Numbered from the stretch's first letter, positions 52,431-62,367 are shown. The stretch: 64,000 bases of DNA from Butyrivibrio sp. XPD2006 (GCF_000420865.1 NZ_ATVT01000018.1:1-64000); one strand, 5' to 3'. Numbers and translations: made by a program. Notes: generated by a model from the letters alone, not told the origin.

Positions 52431-53813
52431 TTACTGAGCAAGAACTGCCTGAACACCTTCGTTCATTGCTGCGATAGCATCGTCAACACTTACTTCCTCG
52501 TTCATGATGAGGTCGTGCTGCTCGTTGAGAACTGTCTCGATCTCAGATGACTTGTCGTTTGCAGGCATCTCAAGATATGTGTGGCTTGTGATAAGAGCTT
52601 CCTTGGAAGCATCGTCTGTTGGGAAGCCGTCCATAGATGCGATGATGTCAACGATTGTCTTGTTTGTCATAGCAGGAATGTTACCTGTTGAAGCCATAAC
52701 CTCTGCACCCTCAGCGCCGCTTACGAACTTAACGAAGTCCCAAGCTGCATCCTTGTTAGGAGCTGATGTAGGAACTGCAAGAGCTGTAATTGTTGAAAGA
52801 GTTGAACCTGCTTCTACGCCGTCAGCGTGAGGATACTTAACAATACCCCAGTTTGTGCAGTCTGTGTACTCGCCGTCCTTGATCTTCTGGATAAGAGTTG
52901 CGATGAACCATGATCCCATGTTCATTGTAGCTACGTTACCCTGAGCAAATGCTGCTGAGTAGTGAAGCCCCTGTGTCTTAAGTGTTGCATAATCCATGCA
53001 GACACCGTCTTTCTGCTGGTTAAGAACCATCTCGTAGTAAGGCTTTGTGAAGTCATACTCGCCATCAACGATGGTGTGCTTACCATCAAGGATACCATCG
53101 AGCTGGATTGTTGATCTCCATGTGTGGTAGTGAGATCCATAAACCTCAGCACCAGGTGTTGTATCTGTTACGCTTCTTGCAAGCTTGTCGTACTCTTCCC
53201 AGGTCATGTCGTTTGTAGGATAATCTACGCCGGCCTTGTCAAAGATGTCCTTGTTATAGAAGAGAACCCAGATATCTGATCTGAAAGGAAGCTCGTAGAG
53301 ATTTCCGTCGATAGTAACCTGATCTGTTACTCCATTGTAGAGTGAAAGATCAACACCGTCTGCTGCGATACGGTCGTTAAGGGGCTCAAGAACACCCTTG
53401 TTAACCAGTGATACGTAGCCGGGAACATCCTTGATTGTTACTACGTCGAAGTCTGAACCTGCGCCTGAAAGCTGTGTTCCGAGAACTGTGCTGTAATCTG
53501 TTGATCCAAGGTCAACCATCTCGATTGTTACATTTGGATGAGCTGCTGTATAAGCGTCGATGAGTGGCTGATAGTAAACTGTGCTGGATACATCCCAAAG
53601 TGCCCACTTAAGTGTTACGGGCTCATCTGATGTAGTCTCTGCTGTCTCAGCTGCTGCCTCTGTTGTCTCTGCAGGAGCTGCCTCAGGCTGTGCCTGTGTT
53701 TCTGTCTGTGCTGTGTCTGCTGCAGGTGCCTGCTCTGCTGCTGCACCGCAACCTGTGATGCTTGCAACGACAAGTGTCATAGCAAGCAAAGAGCTAAGAA
53801 TTCTCTTTTTCAT
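52431..53813 (-). CDS. ABC sugar-binding lipoprotein
   Basis: The 460-residue protein starts with a lipoprotein signal (lipobox ITGC) and an Ala/Thr/Glu-rich linker (about 23-65). A family 1 solute-binding domain follows, with the hinge pattern TYEEYDKLARS-like near 200 and YGSHYHTW. It should bind an oligosaccharide on the outer face of the membrane and deliver it to the two permeases. A GGGAGG site precedes the ATG and a good promoter lies upstream. Confidence 0.94.
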   Translation of the reverse strand: MKKRILSSLLAMTLVVASITGCGAAAEQAPAADTAQTETQAQPEAAPAETTEAAAETAETTSDEPVTLKWALWDVSSTVYYQPLIDAYTAAHPNVTIEMVDLGSTDYSTVLGTQLSGAGSDFDVVTIKDVPGYVSLVNKGVLEPLNDRIAADGVDLSLYNGVTDQVTIDGNLYELPFRSDIWVLFYNKDIFDKAGVDYPTNDMTWEEYDKLARSVTDTTPGAEVYGSHYHTWRSTIQLDGILDGKHTIVDGEYDFTKPYYEMVLNQQKDGVCMDYATLKTQGLHYSAAFAQGNVATMNMGSWFIATLIQKIKDGEYTDCTNWGIVKYPHADGVEAGSTLSTITALAVPTSAPNKDAAWDFVKFVSGAEGAEVMASTGNIPAMTNKTIVDIIASMDGFPTDDASKEALITSHTYLEMPANDKSSEIETVLNEQHDLIMNEEVSVDDAIAAMNEGVQAVLAQ

Positions 53814-53832
53814 GATAACCTCCCTCTTAATG

Positions 53833-53853
53833 ATGCCGCCATTTAGACGGCGT
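53833..53853 (-). other. Inverted repeat in the leader of the ABC operon
   Basis: GCCGCC and GACGGC around ATTTA form an imperfect stem between the promoter and the ribosome binding site of the binding-protein gene. It may be a leader hairpin. Confidence 0.3.
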
Positions 53854-53895
53854 GTTTGTTATACACATAGTTTATATTTTGTTAATAATTGAATG

Positions 53896-53924
53896 AATGT
53901 ACATTCTTTATTTCTTGTTGTCAA
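53896..53924 (-). promoter_or_regulatory. Promoter of the ABC/polysaccharide operon
   Basis: On the minus strand a perfect TTGACA (53919-53924) and TACATT (53896-53901) are 17 bases apart. The start site should lie near 53889, about 75 bases before the binding-protein ATG. The adjacent divergent YesM/YesN genes probably control it. Confidence 0.65.
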
Positions 53925-53989
53925 AAAAATGCAATTTTTTTATATAAAATTGTATTTTCTTTAATTCCCCACTGCTCTAATATATACCT

Positions 53990-55738
53990 ATGCATACCAA
54001 AAAACACTCTATTCGTAACAAAATCGTTATATGGGCTGTGGGTTTTGCCCTCATAATTGCTCTGGCAGTTGCATGCTCCAGCTATGTCCTGTCTGCGCGT
54101 TATCTCAGGGAAAACCAGCAGCAGTCTGCTCTTACGAATATTCACATCCTTGGCAACGACCTGGATTCCGACATAAACACCGTTCTTACTTTTTCAAACT
54201 GGATATGCCTCGACAGCACCATCAGCAACTACCTTCGCACCGTAGACAGATCCTATTCCCAGGATGTTCAGGCAGGAAAAAAGCTGTCCCTCAGCGCATG
54301 GAACCATCTTAATAATGAGTTCAATATTGTCGGCGTCAGAAATGCAGTAACCAGAGTTGTGATCTCAACTCCTTCGGGAACCCAGTTCCTTCAGTGTGTA
54401 TCCGGCGGAAACGACCAGTCTGTAACCGATGTCCCCATGACCATAATGGACACTTCCTTTTTTGATGACCTGATAACGGCTTCGAATTTTAAATGGAACG
54501 GGTTCTATGCAAATCCCTTAAGCCGCGGCGGCAATCCAAAGGTCCTTCCTATGATAAGACCCATCTACAGTTCTTCGTCTTCAGCCCTGATCGGATGGGT
54601 ATACATGGACATCCCGATCTCCGTGATCACAGACTCGCTTCGGAGTTTTGTCCTCACCAAGGATGACGCACTGTATATAACCTTCAGCCGCGGTGTCACA
54701 TACAGATATACAGGCTCCGATCTGGTAAAAGAATCTGTTCCCGAAGGCGCGATTTCCTATACCCTTCCGGATACCGGATGGATTCTTTCCTACCTGCCAT
54801 CGAGAACAGCTCTTATAGACAGGATGCGTTCGTACCAGCTTCTTATTGTAGTAATATCGCTGGTTATCCTCTTTGCCGGAATCATCCTGAGCATATCGCT
54901 TCAGCATACGATAACACGCCCCGTTGACAGGATCATCACAAGGCTTGATAAAATAGGCCAGGGCGACTTTTCAAGAGACGGCAAAATTGAGTGGGACAAC
55001 GAGCTTGGCGAGATCGGAAGAGGTATCAACAATCTCTCCGAGAACGTATCAGATCTTATGGACAAAAGACTTCTTGACGAAAAAGCAAGGCATGACCTGG
55101 AATATCAGATTCTTCAGTCCCAGATCAATCCTCACTTTTTGTACAACACCTTAAACACCATCAAATGGATGGCGACCATTCAGGGATCCGAGGGAATAGC
55201 CGACATGTCCACTTCCCTTTCCCGCCTGATGAAGAACATCTCGAAGAGCACAGAGGATCTTATCCCGATAAGCGACGAATTTTCGCTGGTAGATGACTAT
55301 TTTACCATTATGAAATACCGCTACGGCGGAACCATTGAACTGGACTATATTACAGATGACGAACTTCTGCTTAAGCAGCGTATAAACCGCTTTTCACTGC
55401 AGCCAATCATCGAGAACGCCATCTTCCACGGCATCGAGCCCAAAGGCAGTGCAGGCAGGATCACCATCCACACCTACAGGCAAGGTGACAATGTTATAAT
55501 AGATGTTACAGATAACGGCGTCGGAATGACGGCTGATGCTATTGAAGAAGTCCTTTCAGGTGCCAGTCAGACCAGCACTGAGTTCTTCAGGCAGATCGGC
55601 GTCTTCAATGTCAATGAGCGCATAAAATATACCTTCGGAGACAGCTACGGTATCACAATTGAGAGTGAGCCCGGAGTTTACACCACCATGAGATTCACCC
55701 TTCCGTTCGTAGCACCGCCTGAAGAAGCTTACATATAA
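53990..55738 (+). CDS. Sensor histidine kinase, YesM type
   Basis: The 582-residue protein has a membrane helix at about 14-34, an external sensor region (about 35-280) and a second helix (about 283-303). A HAMP domain, a His_kinase domain with His382 in QINPHFLYNTL, and a HATPase domain with ENAIFHG and DNGVGM follow. YesM/YesN-type systems sense sugars outside the cell and switch on nearby uptake and degradation genes. It is divergent from the ABC operon. No Shine-Dalgarno sequence is visible before the ATG, so the transcript may be leaderless. Confidence 0.93.
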   Translation: MHTKKHSIRNKIVIWAVGFALIIALAVACSSYVLSARYLRENQQQSALTNIHILGNDLDSDINTVLTFSNWICLDSTISNYLRTVDRSYSQDVQAGKKLSLSAWNHLNNEFNIVGVRNAVTRVVISTPSGTQFLQCVSGGNDQSVTDVPMTIMDTSFFDDLITASNFKWNGFYANPLSRGGNPKVLPMIRPIYSSSSSALIGWVYMDIPISVITDSLRSFVLTKDDALYITFSRGVTYRYTGSDLVKESVPEGAISYTLPDTGWILSYLPSRTALIDRMRSYQLLIVVISLVILFAGIILSISLQHTITRPVDRIITRLDKIGQGDFSRDGKIEWDNELGEIGRGINNLSENVSDLMDKRLLDEKARHDLEYQILQSQINPHFLYNTLNTIKWMATIQGSEGIADMSTSLSRLMKNISKSTEDLIPISDEFSLVDDYFTIMKYRYGGTIELDYITDDELLLKQRINRFSLQPIIENAIFHGIEPKGSAGRITIHTYRQGDNVIIDVTDNGVGMTADAIEEVLSGASQTSTEFFRQIGVFNVNERIKYTFGDSYGITIESEPGVYTTMRFTLPFVAPPEEAYI

Positions 55739-55762
55739 TTTACAATTGGAGTTTTTGAATTA

Positions 55763-57055
55763 ATGTACAGATTACTGATCGTAGATGATGAGCCTCTCGT
55801 ACAGATAGGCCTTAAGAGCATGCTGGCAAAAGAGCTTGCTGACAAAATAGAAGTAGTTGGAACAGCCTCCAACGGACAGGAAGCCTGGGATATTATCTCA
55901 GAAAATCCGCCTGACATTGTCATAGCAGACATCAGAATGCCTGTAATGACAGGACTTGAGCTTTTAGGCAAGTCACACAACAAATACGGTTCTGTTCCGG
56001 CCTTTATAATGCTGACCGCCTATGAAGAATTTGAAATGGCAAGACAGGCAATAGTCTATGACGCCGTCGATTATCTTGTAAAAATAGAGCTCAATCCGAA
56101 GACTCTGACAGGTGCCATAAACAAAGCAATCCAGAGAGTTGACGAGGCTCGCCCCGCATCTGCTCCGGGAGACGTAAGCAGCACCGGTTCTCTTGAGGAC
56201 CTTCGCCAGAAATTCATGCTTAAAATCTTTAATCATCTGATAAATTCTGAGGAAGATCTTATAAACGAGGCCAGGGCTCTCAACCTGTCCTTTGATTACA
56301 ACCGATATATCGTGGTATTTGGCGAGATATCATCCGATAGCGCTTTTAGCTCAGAGGATGGCTTTACTCCGGAAGCCCTTGATATCTACAACTCAAGCAT
56401 CAGCATGGCCAAAGAGATCATCTCACGCCACGCGCCCTGCCAGATTGTCTCAATAGACCTTCAGCACTTTGCAGTTGTCTTTTCCTTCACTGAAGACACT
56501 CCTGTCGCAGGGACAATGGATCTTATAACAGAGGCTCTGGAAAATGCCAGGACCATGATAACCAGTTATTTTAAGGGTTCTCTTACTTTTGGTATCGGCT
56601 CTGCCGTCTCTACCCCGATGGATATCGCAGTGTCTTTTGACGAAGCAAAGACCGCACAGCAGCAGGCGGATAACGCCCAACCCATAAGGCTCTTTAGCCA
56701 CATCGTCGGCTCAAACCGCCGCTCCGGCAAGGACAAGCTCATCGGCGCCATCCAGCAGTATATCGATGAGAATCTGAACGGTAAGCTCCAGCTCAACGAA
56801 GTCGCCGAGGTCTTCGGCCTCTCCCCGGCTTATCTGTCAGTTCTTTTTAAGAAAAACACAGAGACCGGCTTCTCCGAGTACGTCTACACCAAGAAAATAG
56901 ACAGGGCAAAAGAAATGCTCCTGTCCGGTGATATGAAGATATATGAAGTAGCTGATGCCCTGGGCTTTGAATCAGCGTACTACTTCTCCAAGGTATTCAA
57001 GAAAGTTGATGGGCACAGCCCCAGAGAATATATTCAAAGTAAAAGCGACATGTAG
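55763..57055 (+). CDS. Response regulator with AraC-type DNA-binding domain, YesN type
   Basis: The 430-residue protein has a receiver domain with the phosphorylated Asp56 in DIRMP and Asp8/Asp9 in VDDE. A central linker follows, with a C-terminal AraC-type double helix-turn-helix (about 325-430) containing NEVAEVFGLSPAYLSVLFKK and ADALGFESAYYFSKVFKK. It starts 24 bases after the kinase gene and ends in a terminator. The pair should activate the ABC and lyase operon. Confidence 0.94.
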   Translation: MYRLLIVDDEPLVQIGLKSMLAKELADKIEVVGTASNGQEAWDIISENPPDIVIADIRMPVMTGLELLGKSHNKYGSVPAFIMLTAYEEFEMARQAIVYDAVDYLVKIELNPKTLTGAINKAIQRVDEARPASAPGDVSSTGSLEDLRQKFMLKIFNHLINSEEDLINEARALNLSFDYNRYIVVFGEISSDSAFSSEDGFTPEALDIYNSSISMAKEIISRHAPCQIVSIDLQHFAVVFSFTEDTPVAGTMDLITEALENARTMITSYFKGSLTFGIGSAVSTPMDIAVSFDEAKTAQQQADNAQPIRLFSHIVGSNRRSGKDKLIGAIQQYIDENLNGKLQLNEVAEVFGLSPAYLSVLFKKNTETGFSEYVYTKKIDRAKEMLLSGDMKIYEVADALGFESAYYFSKVFKKVDGHSPREYIQSKSDM

Positions 57056-57076
57056 TAATACTGCATGTCGCTTAAT
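57043..57076 (+). terminator. Terminator overlapping the response regulator stop codon
   Basis: AAGCGACATG (57043-57052) and CATGTCGCTT (57064-57073) form a 10-base stem that includes the end of the coding region. The T run after it is weak and mixed with A. Confidence 0.6.
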
Positions 57077-57078
57077 TA

Positions 57079-58131
57079 TTATATTACCCACTTTTTTAAT
57101 AATGGTATGTGACTGATTATAAATACGATGAAAACTGTAATCCCAAAATCTGCAAGAACAAGCAGCGGAAGCGATATAAATGGCGTTCCCAACACCGGCT
57201 TTAAGCCAATCTTCTTAAATACGATAAGCCCAAAATCATGCACAAGATATATTCCGAGATTCATTTTAGAAAGCTTTATAATTGCTCTCATAATTTTGGT
57301 ACCCGGATCTACATCCTCAAATCTGTATTTGAAAAAGACAAATGCTGCCAGACCAAAAAGCGGCATTCCGGCATTTGAGTATTTATAATAGGCATCTGTC
57401 GGATACTGCTGGCTGATTATTACAGCTGAAACTACTGCAAACATTATCAAAGCTGATGCTATACCGATGGTGTAGATTATCTTTCTTTGCTTAGGGCTAA
57501 GCTCCGCAGTTCCAAAATAGTATCCCGCAAGATAGTAAAGAATATATCCGGAAATGTTGGAAAGATCAAACTTTCCCGTGAACCATGCAGTGCTGCCCGC
57601 GACTGCCGGAATAAGCTGCAGTGTTGGAATCAGATAAGTAAGGATAAATGACACCAGAAGGAAATATCTCATGGCTTTTCTGTCCAAAGCCACAGGCCTT
57701 AGAGCCGGAGTAATTATGTAGAGTCCTGCTATGGTAAAGATATACCACATATGATATCTGCCCGATAATGTGTCATGAAGAAGTTTTTCGCCGACTCCTC
57801 CTGATAGTGACCTCGATGTCATAAAACCGCTGGTGATAAGGGCATAGAGAAATGACCAGAAAAAGTATGCACAGAGAAGTCTCGGTATATACTTTTTAAA
57901 AATATCAGAAGGACTTACCTGCCTTTGAGGATTCAAAAACAGATATCCGCTTATCATCAGGAAAACCGGGACGCTGAATCTTCCCAGCATATCAAAAATA
58001 TTCAGCACTCCCCAGGGATAGACCCCAAATGGCGCCTCATACCAGCTGATTGCGCCGGTGTGGACAGTTATGACCGCTATCATGGATGCCACTTTTGCAA
58101 TATCCAGAAAGCATTCTCTTTTCTTTTCCAT
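57079..58131 (-). CDS. Acyltransferase family 3 membrane protein
   Basis: The 350-residue protein has about ten membrane helices. It has the family features: a conserved His in helix 1 (VITVHTGAIS), SVPVFLMISGYLF, and HMWYIF further on. Such proteins O-acetylate or O-succinylate cell-surface sugars or lipids. It stands alone between the two-component genes and pckA and is not obviously tied to either. Confidence 0.9.
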   Translation of the reverse strand: MEKKRECFLDIAKVASMIAVITVHTGAISWYEAPFGVYPWGVLNIFDMLGRFSVPVFLMISGYLFLNPQRQVSPSDIFKKYIPRLLCAYFFWSFLYALITSGFMTSRSLSGGVGEKLLHDTLSGRYHMWYIFTIAGLYIITPALRPVALDRKAMRYFLLVSFILTYLIPTLQLIPAVAGSTAWFTGKFDLSNISGYILYYLAGYYFGTAELSPKQRKIIYTIGIASALIMFAVVSAVIISQQYPTDAYYKYSNAGMPLFGLAAFVFFKYRFEDVDPGTKIMRAIIKLSKMNLGIYLVHDFGLIVFKKIGLKPVLGTPFISLPLLVLADFGITVFIVFIISHIPLLKKWVI

Positions 58132-58182
58132 CAGTGTCCTTTGAAACTCCTCCCGATAATTATTAATAGTATTATACGAAAA

Positions 58183-58217
58183 GGCACTACGTCAGAAAAG
58201 ACGTAGTGCCTCATTTT
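58183..58217. terminator. Bidirectional terminator near pckA
   Basis: GGCACTACGTC (58183-58193) and GACGTAGTGCC (58200-58210) form an 11-base stem with a 6-base loop. T-rich sequence follows on the plus strand and TTTT follows on the minus strand, so it can end pckA transcription. Confidence 0.88.
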
Positions 58218-58302
58218 TTTTAATAATGAACTTCCGCTCTCGCATCGCTCGCCGGAAGACGTTCGAACTAGCTTCGAAACTACCTCAGCAAGTTCTCTCA
58301 GC

Positions 58303-59916
58303 TCAAAGCTTAGGACCAGCTGCAACAAGTGCCTTACCTGCATCGTTGCCTTCATACTTCTTGAAGTTCTTTGTGAATCTCTCTGCAAGATCCTTAGCCT
58401 TAGCTTCCCACTCAGAAGCATCAGCGTATGTATCTCTTGGATCGAGGATTGCAGGATCAACTCCGGGAAGAGATGTAGGAACTTCGAAATCGAAGATCGG
58501 GATCTTCTTGGTCTCAGCCTTGAGAACATCACCGTTAAGGATTGCATCGATGATTCCACGAGTATCCTTGATGGAGATTCTCTTGCCTGTTCCGTTCCAA
58601 CCTGTATTTACAAGGTAAGCCTTAGCGCCAGACTTCTGCATCTTCTTAACGAGCTCCTCACCGTACTTTGTAGGATGAAGCTCAAGGAATGCCTGACCGA
58701 AGCATGCTGAGAATGTAGGTGTAGGCTCTGTGATTCCTCTCTCTGTTCCGGCAAGCTTAGCTGTGAAGCCTGACAGGAAGTAGTACTGTGTCTGCTCAGG
58801 TGTCAGGATTGATACAGGAGGAAGTACTCCGAAAGCATCAGCTGACAGGAAGATTACGTTCTGAGCTGCAGGACCTGAAGATGTAGGATGTACATTAAGA
58901 ACGATGTTCTTGATGTGGTTGATAGGATAAGATACACGAGTATTCTCTGTTACGCTCTTATCATCAAAGTCGATCTTGCCGGCAGCATCAACTGTAACGT
59001 TCTCAAGAAGAGCATCTCTCTTGATAGCGTTGTAGATATCAGGCTCAGAATCCTTATCAAGACCGATAACCTTAGCATAGCAGCCGCCCTCGAAGTTGAA
59101 TACTCCGTTGTCGTCCCAGCCGTGCTCGTCATCACCGATAAGAAGTCTCTTAGGATCTGTTGAAAGTGTTGTCTTACCTGTTCCTGAAAGTCCGAAGAAG
59201 ATTGCTGTGTTCTCACCGTTCATATCTGTGTTAGCTGAGCAGTGCATAGAAGCAATACCCTTAAGAGGAAGGTAATAGTTCATCATTGAGAACATACCCT
59301 TCTTCATCTCTCCGCCGTACCATGTGTTGATGATTACCTGCTCACGGCTTGTGATGTTGAAGGCTACACATGTCTCAGAGTTAAGACCAAGTGCCTTATA
59401 ATCGTCAACCTTAGCAAGAGATGCGTTGTAAACAACGAAGTCAGGCTCGAAGTTTGCAAGCTCTTCATCTGTAGGAACGATGAACATGTTCTTAATGAAG
59501 TGAGCCTGCCAAGCAACCTCAACGATGAAACGAACTGCCATACGAGTATCCTTGTTAGCTCCGCAGAATGCATCAACTACAAAGAGTCTCTTGCCGCTCA
59601 GCTCGTTCCTAGCGATCTCTTTAACCTTAGCCCATGTCTCTTCTGTCATAGGGTGGTTGTCGTTCTTGTACTCCTCTGAAGTCCACCATACAGTGTCCTT
59701 AGAGTTCTCATCCATAACGATATACTTATCTTTAGGTGAACGTCCTGTGTAGATACCGGTCATAACGTTTACAGCGCCAAGCTCTGTGTCAACGCCCTTC
59801 TCATAGCCGGTAAGTTCAGGCTTCATTTCCTCTGTGTAAAGATCATCGTATGATGGATTGTGGACGATCTCTGTTGTACCTGTGATACCATACTTGGTTA
59901 AATCGATGTTTGCCAT
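58303..59916 (-). CDS. pckA: ATP-dependent phosphoenolpyruvate carboxykinase
   Basis: The 537-residue enzyme interconverts oxaloacetate and phosphoenolpyruvate with ATP. Key blocks are GRSPKDKY, the P-loop GLSGTGKTT, the metal-binding WYGGEMKKG block and HPTSSGP. In rumen anaerobes it often runs toward oxaloacetate to fix carbon dioxide on the way to succinate. A GAGG site precedes the ATG. The gene has its own promoter and terminator. Confidence 0.98.
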   Translation of the reverse strand: MANIDLTKYGITGTTEIVHNPSYDDLYTEEMKPELTGYEKGVDTELGAVNVMTGIYTGRSPKDKYIVMDENSKDTVWWTSEEYKNDNHPMTEETWAKVKEIARNELSGKRLFVVDAFCGANKDTRMAVRFIVEVAWQAHFIKNMFIVPTDEELANFEPDFVVYNASLAKVDDYKALGLNSETCVAFNITSREQVIINTWYGGEMKKGMFSMMNYYLPLKGIASMHCSANTDMNGENTAIFFGLSGTGKTTLSTDPKRLLIGDDEHGWDDNGVFNFEGGCYAKVIGLDKDSEPDIYNAIKRDALLENVTVDAAGKIDFDDKSVTENTRVSYPINHIKNIVLNVHPTSSGPAAQNVIFLSADAFGVLPPVSILTPEQTQYYFLSGFTAKLAGTERGITEPTPTFSACFGQAFLELHPTKYGEELVKKMQKSGAKAYLVNTGWNGTGKRISIKDTRGIIDAILNGDVLKAETKKIPIFDFEVPTSLPGVDPAILDPRDTYADASEWEAKAKDLAERFTKNFKKYEGNDAGKALVAAGPKL

Positions 59917-59948
59917 TTGTTAACCTCTTTTCTTAATAAATTTTTGCA

Positions 59949-59985
59949 CGAATTATCATACACCTCACAATATACTGATAATTCG
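59949..59985. promoter_or_regulatory. Inverted repeat in the pckA leader
   Basis: CGAATTAT (59949-59956) and ATAATTCG (59978-59985) are perfect inverted arms separated by 21 bases, between the candidate promoter and the start codon of pckA. It may be a regulator site or a leader hairpin. Confidence 0.4.
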
Positions 59986-60031
59986 CGGATACACTATTAA
60001 ATTACGGGGCAAAATTGCGCCCACTACTACA

Positions 60032-60060
60032 TTTATACTACAAAGCCAAGTTTTTAACAA
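60032..60060 (-). promoter_or_regulatory. Candidate sigma-A promoter of pckA
   Basis: On the minus strand TTGTTA (60055-60060) and TATAAA (60032-60037) are 17 bases apart. A start near 60025 gives a leader of about 108 bases that includes the inverted repeat. Confidence 0.55.
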
Positions 60061-60100
60061 TGTTTTTAAGCCAAATTTCTATGAAATATGTGTAAACTTG

Positions 60101-61426
60101 TTAGCTATGACTTAGCGTTTCCCTGGTGGAAAGTTCAAAGCACTTCACAGTATGCGGCAAAAGCTCAACAGGCATCTTATCTTTAACCTTAAGCTCCCTG
60201 TTCTCCCACACTTCTACAGCGGGAACTGCCTTCTTATACTTGATGTCAAAGTCCTTAAACTTCAGTGTTGTCTTCTTTGTCTTTTCCCCAATGTTAAAAA
60301 ATGCTGCGTAGACCTTACCGTCCTTGGCTACACTCTTCCAGATGACCAGATCGCCTTTTCTGTATACCTGCCTGGGCTTTCGACCGTTCTTGTGCGCGTT
60401 GAGAAGCCTCTTATTGGTCAGAAGACTTAAGGTGAAGTCGTCGTTATCCCTCATCTCGGCACCTATCATCAGCGGTGACCTGAAGATGCACCACAGCGTC
60501 ATAAGGATCTTCTGCTCATCCTCTGTAAAGTGGCAGTAATGACCTCTTTCTCCGTTCTCGTCATTGCAGACGCACACATGTCCGATAGGAAGCATATCGC
60601 AATCCGGCCAGTGGTCCTTACGTCCAACAACTTCCCACGCATGGCATCTCTCAAACATTCCGTAGAGATGGTCCCATCTGTCCCAGAAATCATCCGTCAT
60701 GCGCCACATGTTGGCATTCTCCAAAAGAAACTTCTTCTGGTCAACTCTTGCAGGTCCGGGTGAGAGGCTCAGCACCATAGGTCTTCCACATTTTTCTATG
60801 GCAGCCCTTATCATGGCTATCTCGGAAAATCCCGCTCCCGGAGCTTCCGGTCCGCAGTCTATCCTTGCGATGTCATCTACCTTGACGTAGTCCACTCCCC
60901 ATTCGGCATACAGCGCGAATATAGAATCATAGTAGGCCTGCGCTCCATCTACGGAAGCATCAACGCCATACATGTCCGTGTTCCACATGCAGATAGAATT
61001 GGGGATCGCTATTTCCCTTGCGGTCTTATCCGTCCCCAGAACTTTCGTGTTTCTGTGCACTGCCTGCCTTGGGATACCTCTCATGATATGGATTCCGAAC
61101 TTAAGGCCCATATCGTGAATCTGCTGAGCAATAGGCCCAAAGCCTTTGCCGTCTGCTGCAGAAGGAAATCTTGAAACTGCCGGCACAAGCCTTGAGTACT
61201 CATCCATCTCGAGCTCGGTAAACTTGTGATACTCATGGGAATCTGCCGTGGGTTCATACCACTGGATGTCACATATTACATACTTCCATCCGTATTCCCT
61301 TAAGTTCTCTGCCATATAGCGCGCATTACCAAGAAGTGTCTCCTCGCCTACGCTTGCTCCATAGCAGTCCCAGCTGTTCCACCCCATAGGTGGTCTCTTT
61401 GCTACATAAACCTTCTCCTCTCCCAT
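60101..61426 (-). CDS. GH27 alpha-galactosidase-type enzyme, intracellular
   Basis: The 441-residue protein has GH27/GH36-type motifs: PPMGWNSWDCYG near the start, YVKVDD with the nucleophile Asp, and RMTDDFWD with the acid/base Asp. A C-terminal beta domain follows (about 345-440). It removes alpha-linked galactose, or possibly another sugar of the family, from oligosaccharides. There is no signal peptide, so it acts inside the cell. A GGGGG site precedes the ATG. It lies 20 bases after rsmI on the same strand. Confidence 0.9.
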   Translation of the reverse strand: MGEEKVYVAKRPPMGWNSWDCYGASVGEETLLGNARYMAENLREYGWKYVICDIQWYEPTADSHEYHKFTELEMDEYSRLVPAVSRFPSAADGKGFGPIAQQIHDMGLKFGIHIMRGIPRQAVHRNTKVLGTDKTAREIAIPNSICMWNTDMYGVDASVDGAQAYYDSIFALYAEWGVDYVKVDDIARIDCGPEAPGAGFSEIAMIRAAIEKCGRPMVLSLSPGPARVDQKKFLLENANMWRMTDDFWDRWDHLYGMFERCHAWEVVGRKDHWPDCDMLPIGHVCVCNDENGERGHYCHFTEDEQKILMTLWCIFRSPLMIGAEMRDNDDFTLSLLTNKRLLNAHKNGRKPRQVYRKGDLVIWKSVAKDGKVYAAFFNIGEKTKKTTLKFKDFDIKYKKAVPAVEVWENRELKVKDKMPVELLPHTVKCFELSTRETLSHS

Positions 61427-61446
61427 TTTTACCCCCTTTATTCTCT

Positions 61447-62301
61447 TTATTCCTCTTTTAAAAGAGCCTGATATATCTCCCTCTTTCCGACACCCCTGTC
61501 GGCTGCCACCTTCTTCATGGCATCTTTGTGGGAAATACCCTGGTCCTCATAATACTTCATGTGGTCTTCGATACTCATCTCCTGCCAGGAGAGTCTCTTT
61601 TCCTCCTCCTGCTCTTCAAGGCTCTTGCCCTCAATTACCAGCACATACTCGCCTCTTGGTTCATTTTCTTTGTAAAAAGAAATTGCCTCAGCTATGGTGG
61701 TAGGACGAACCTCCTCAAATTTCTTGGTGAGCTCGCGGCAGATGGATACCTTTCTATCCCCCAGTGTCTCGTAAAGATCATCCAGCGCAGCCTTGAGGTG
61801 ATGAGGTGCCTCGTAGACGATCATTGTCCTGCTCTCGTCCTTAAGATCCTCAAGTATCCTCTTTCTTCCTTTTTTATCTTCAGTTGCTGAGGGAAGGAAT
61901 CCCTCAAAACAAAATCTTCTTGTGGATAAGCCCGACAAAGTAAGGGCTGTGATGCAGGCTGCCGGTCCCGGAAGGGATGTTACGGTTATACCTGCCTTGT
62001 GACACTCCGCCACCAGAACTTCACCCGGATCTGATATCGCCGGTGTTCCGGCATCGGTAATAAGCGCAATATCAAGCCCCTCCTGCATCTTCTGGATCAG
62101 GTACTGTGCCTTATCGTACTTATTATATTCGTGATAGCTGGTCATCTCTGTGTGAATATCGAAATGATTAAGGAGCTTTATGCTGTTTCTGGTGTCCTCC
62201 GCCGCAATCAGGTCAACACTCTTAAGGGTCTCAAGGACCCTGAAGGTCATGTCGTCCAGATTGCCTATGGGAGTTGCACAAAGATAAAGTTTACCTGCCA
62301 T
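61447..62301 (-). CDS. rsmI: 16S rRNA (cytidine-1402-2'-O)-methyltransferase RsmI
   Basis: The 284-residue protein has the RsmI motifs LCATPIGNLDDMTFR, EDTRNS, DAGTPAISDPG and GPAACITAL. It methylates the ribose of C1402 in 16S rRNA to tune decoding. It follows trmN by 66 bases; the ricT-trmN-rsmI order matches the yaaT-yabB-yabC region of Bacillus. A GGAG site precedes the ATG. Confidence 0.97.
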   Translation of the reverse strand: MAGKLYLCATPIGNLDDMTFRVLETLKSVDLIAAEDTRNSIKLLNHFDIHTEMTSYHEYNKYDKAQYLIQKMQEGLDIALITDAGTPAISDPGEVLVAECHKAGITVTSLPGPAACITALTLSGLSTRRFCFEGFLPSATEDKKGRKRILEDLKDESRTMIVYEAPHHLKAALDDLYETLGDRKVSICRELTKKFEEVRPTTIAEAISFYKENEPRGEYVLVIEGKSLEEQEEEKRLSWQEMSIEDHMKYYEDQGISHKDAMKKVAADRGVGKREIYQALLKEE

Positions 62302-62320
62302 TTTCTTCTCCGTTTTTCTT

Positions 62321-62355
62321 GGTGAGTCAGTGGGGACGTTTCAGTTTGACTCACC
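62321..62355. repeat. REP-like palindrome between rsmI and trmN
   Basis: GGTGAGTCA (62321-62329) and TGACTCACC (62347-62355) flank the loop GTGGGGACGTTTCAGTT. The pattern of a palindrome ending in TGAGTCA with a GGGGACG loop resembles REP-like elements mobilised by REP-associated transposases in Firmicutes. Only one copy is in the window. Confidence 0.45.
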
Positions 62356-62367
62356 GACCAAAGCACA

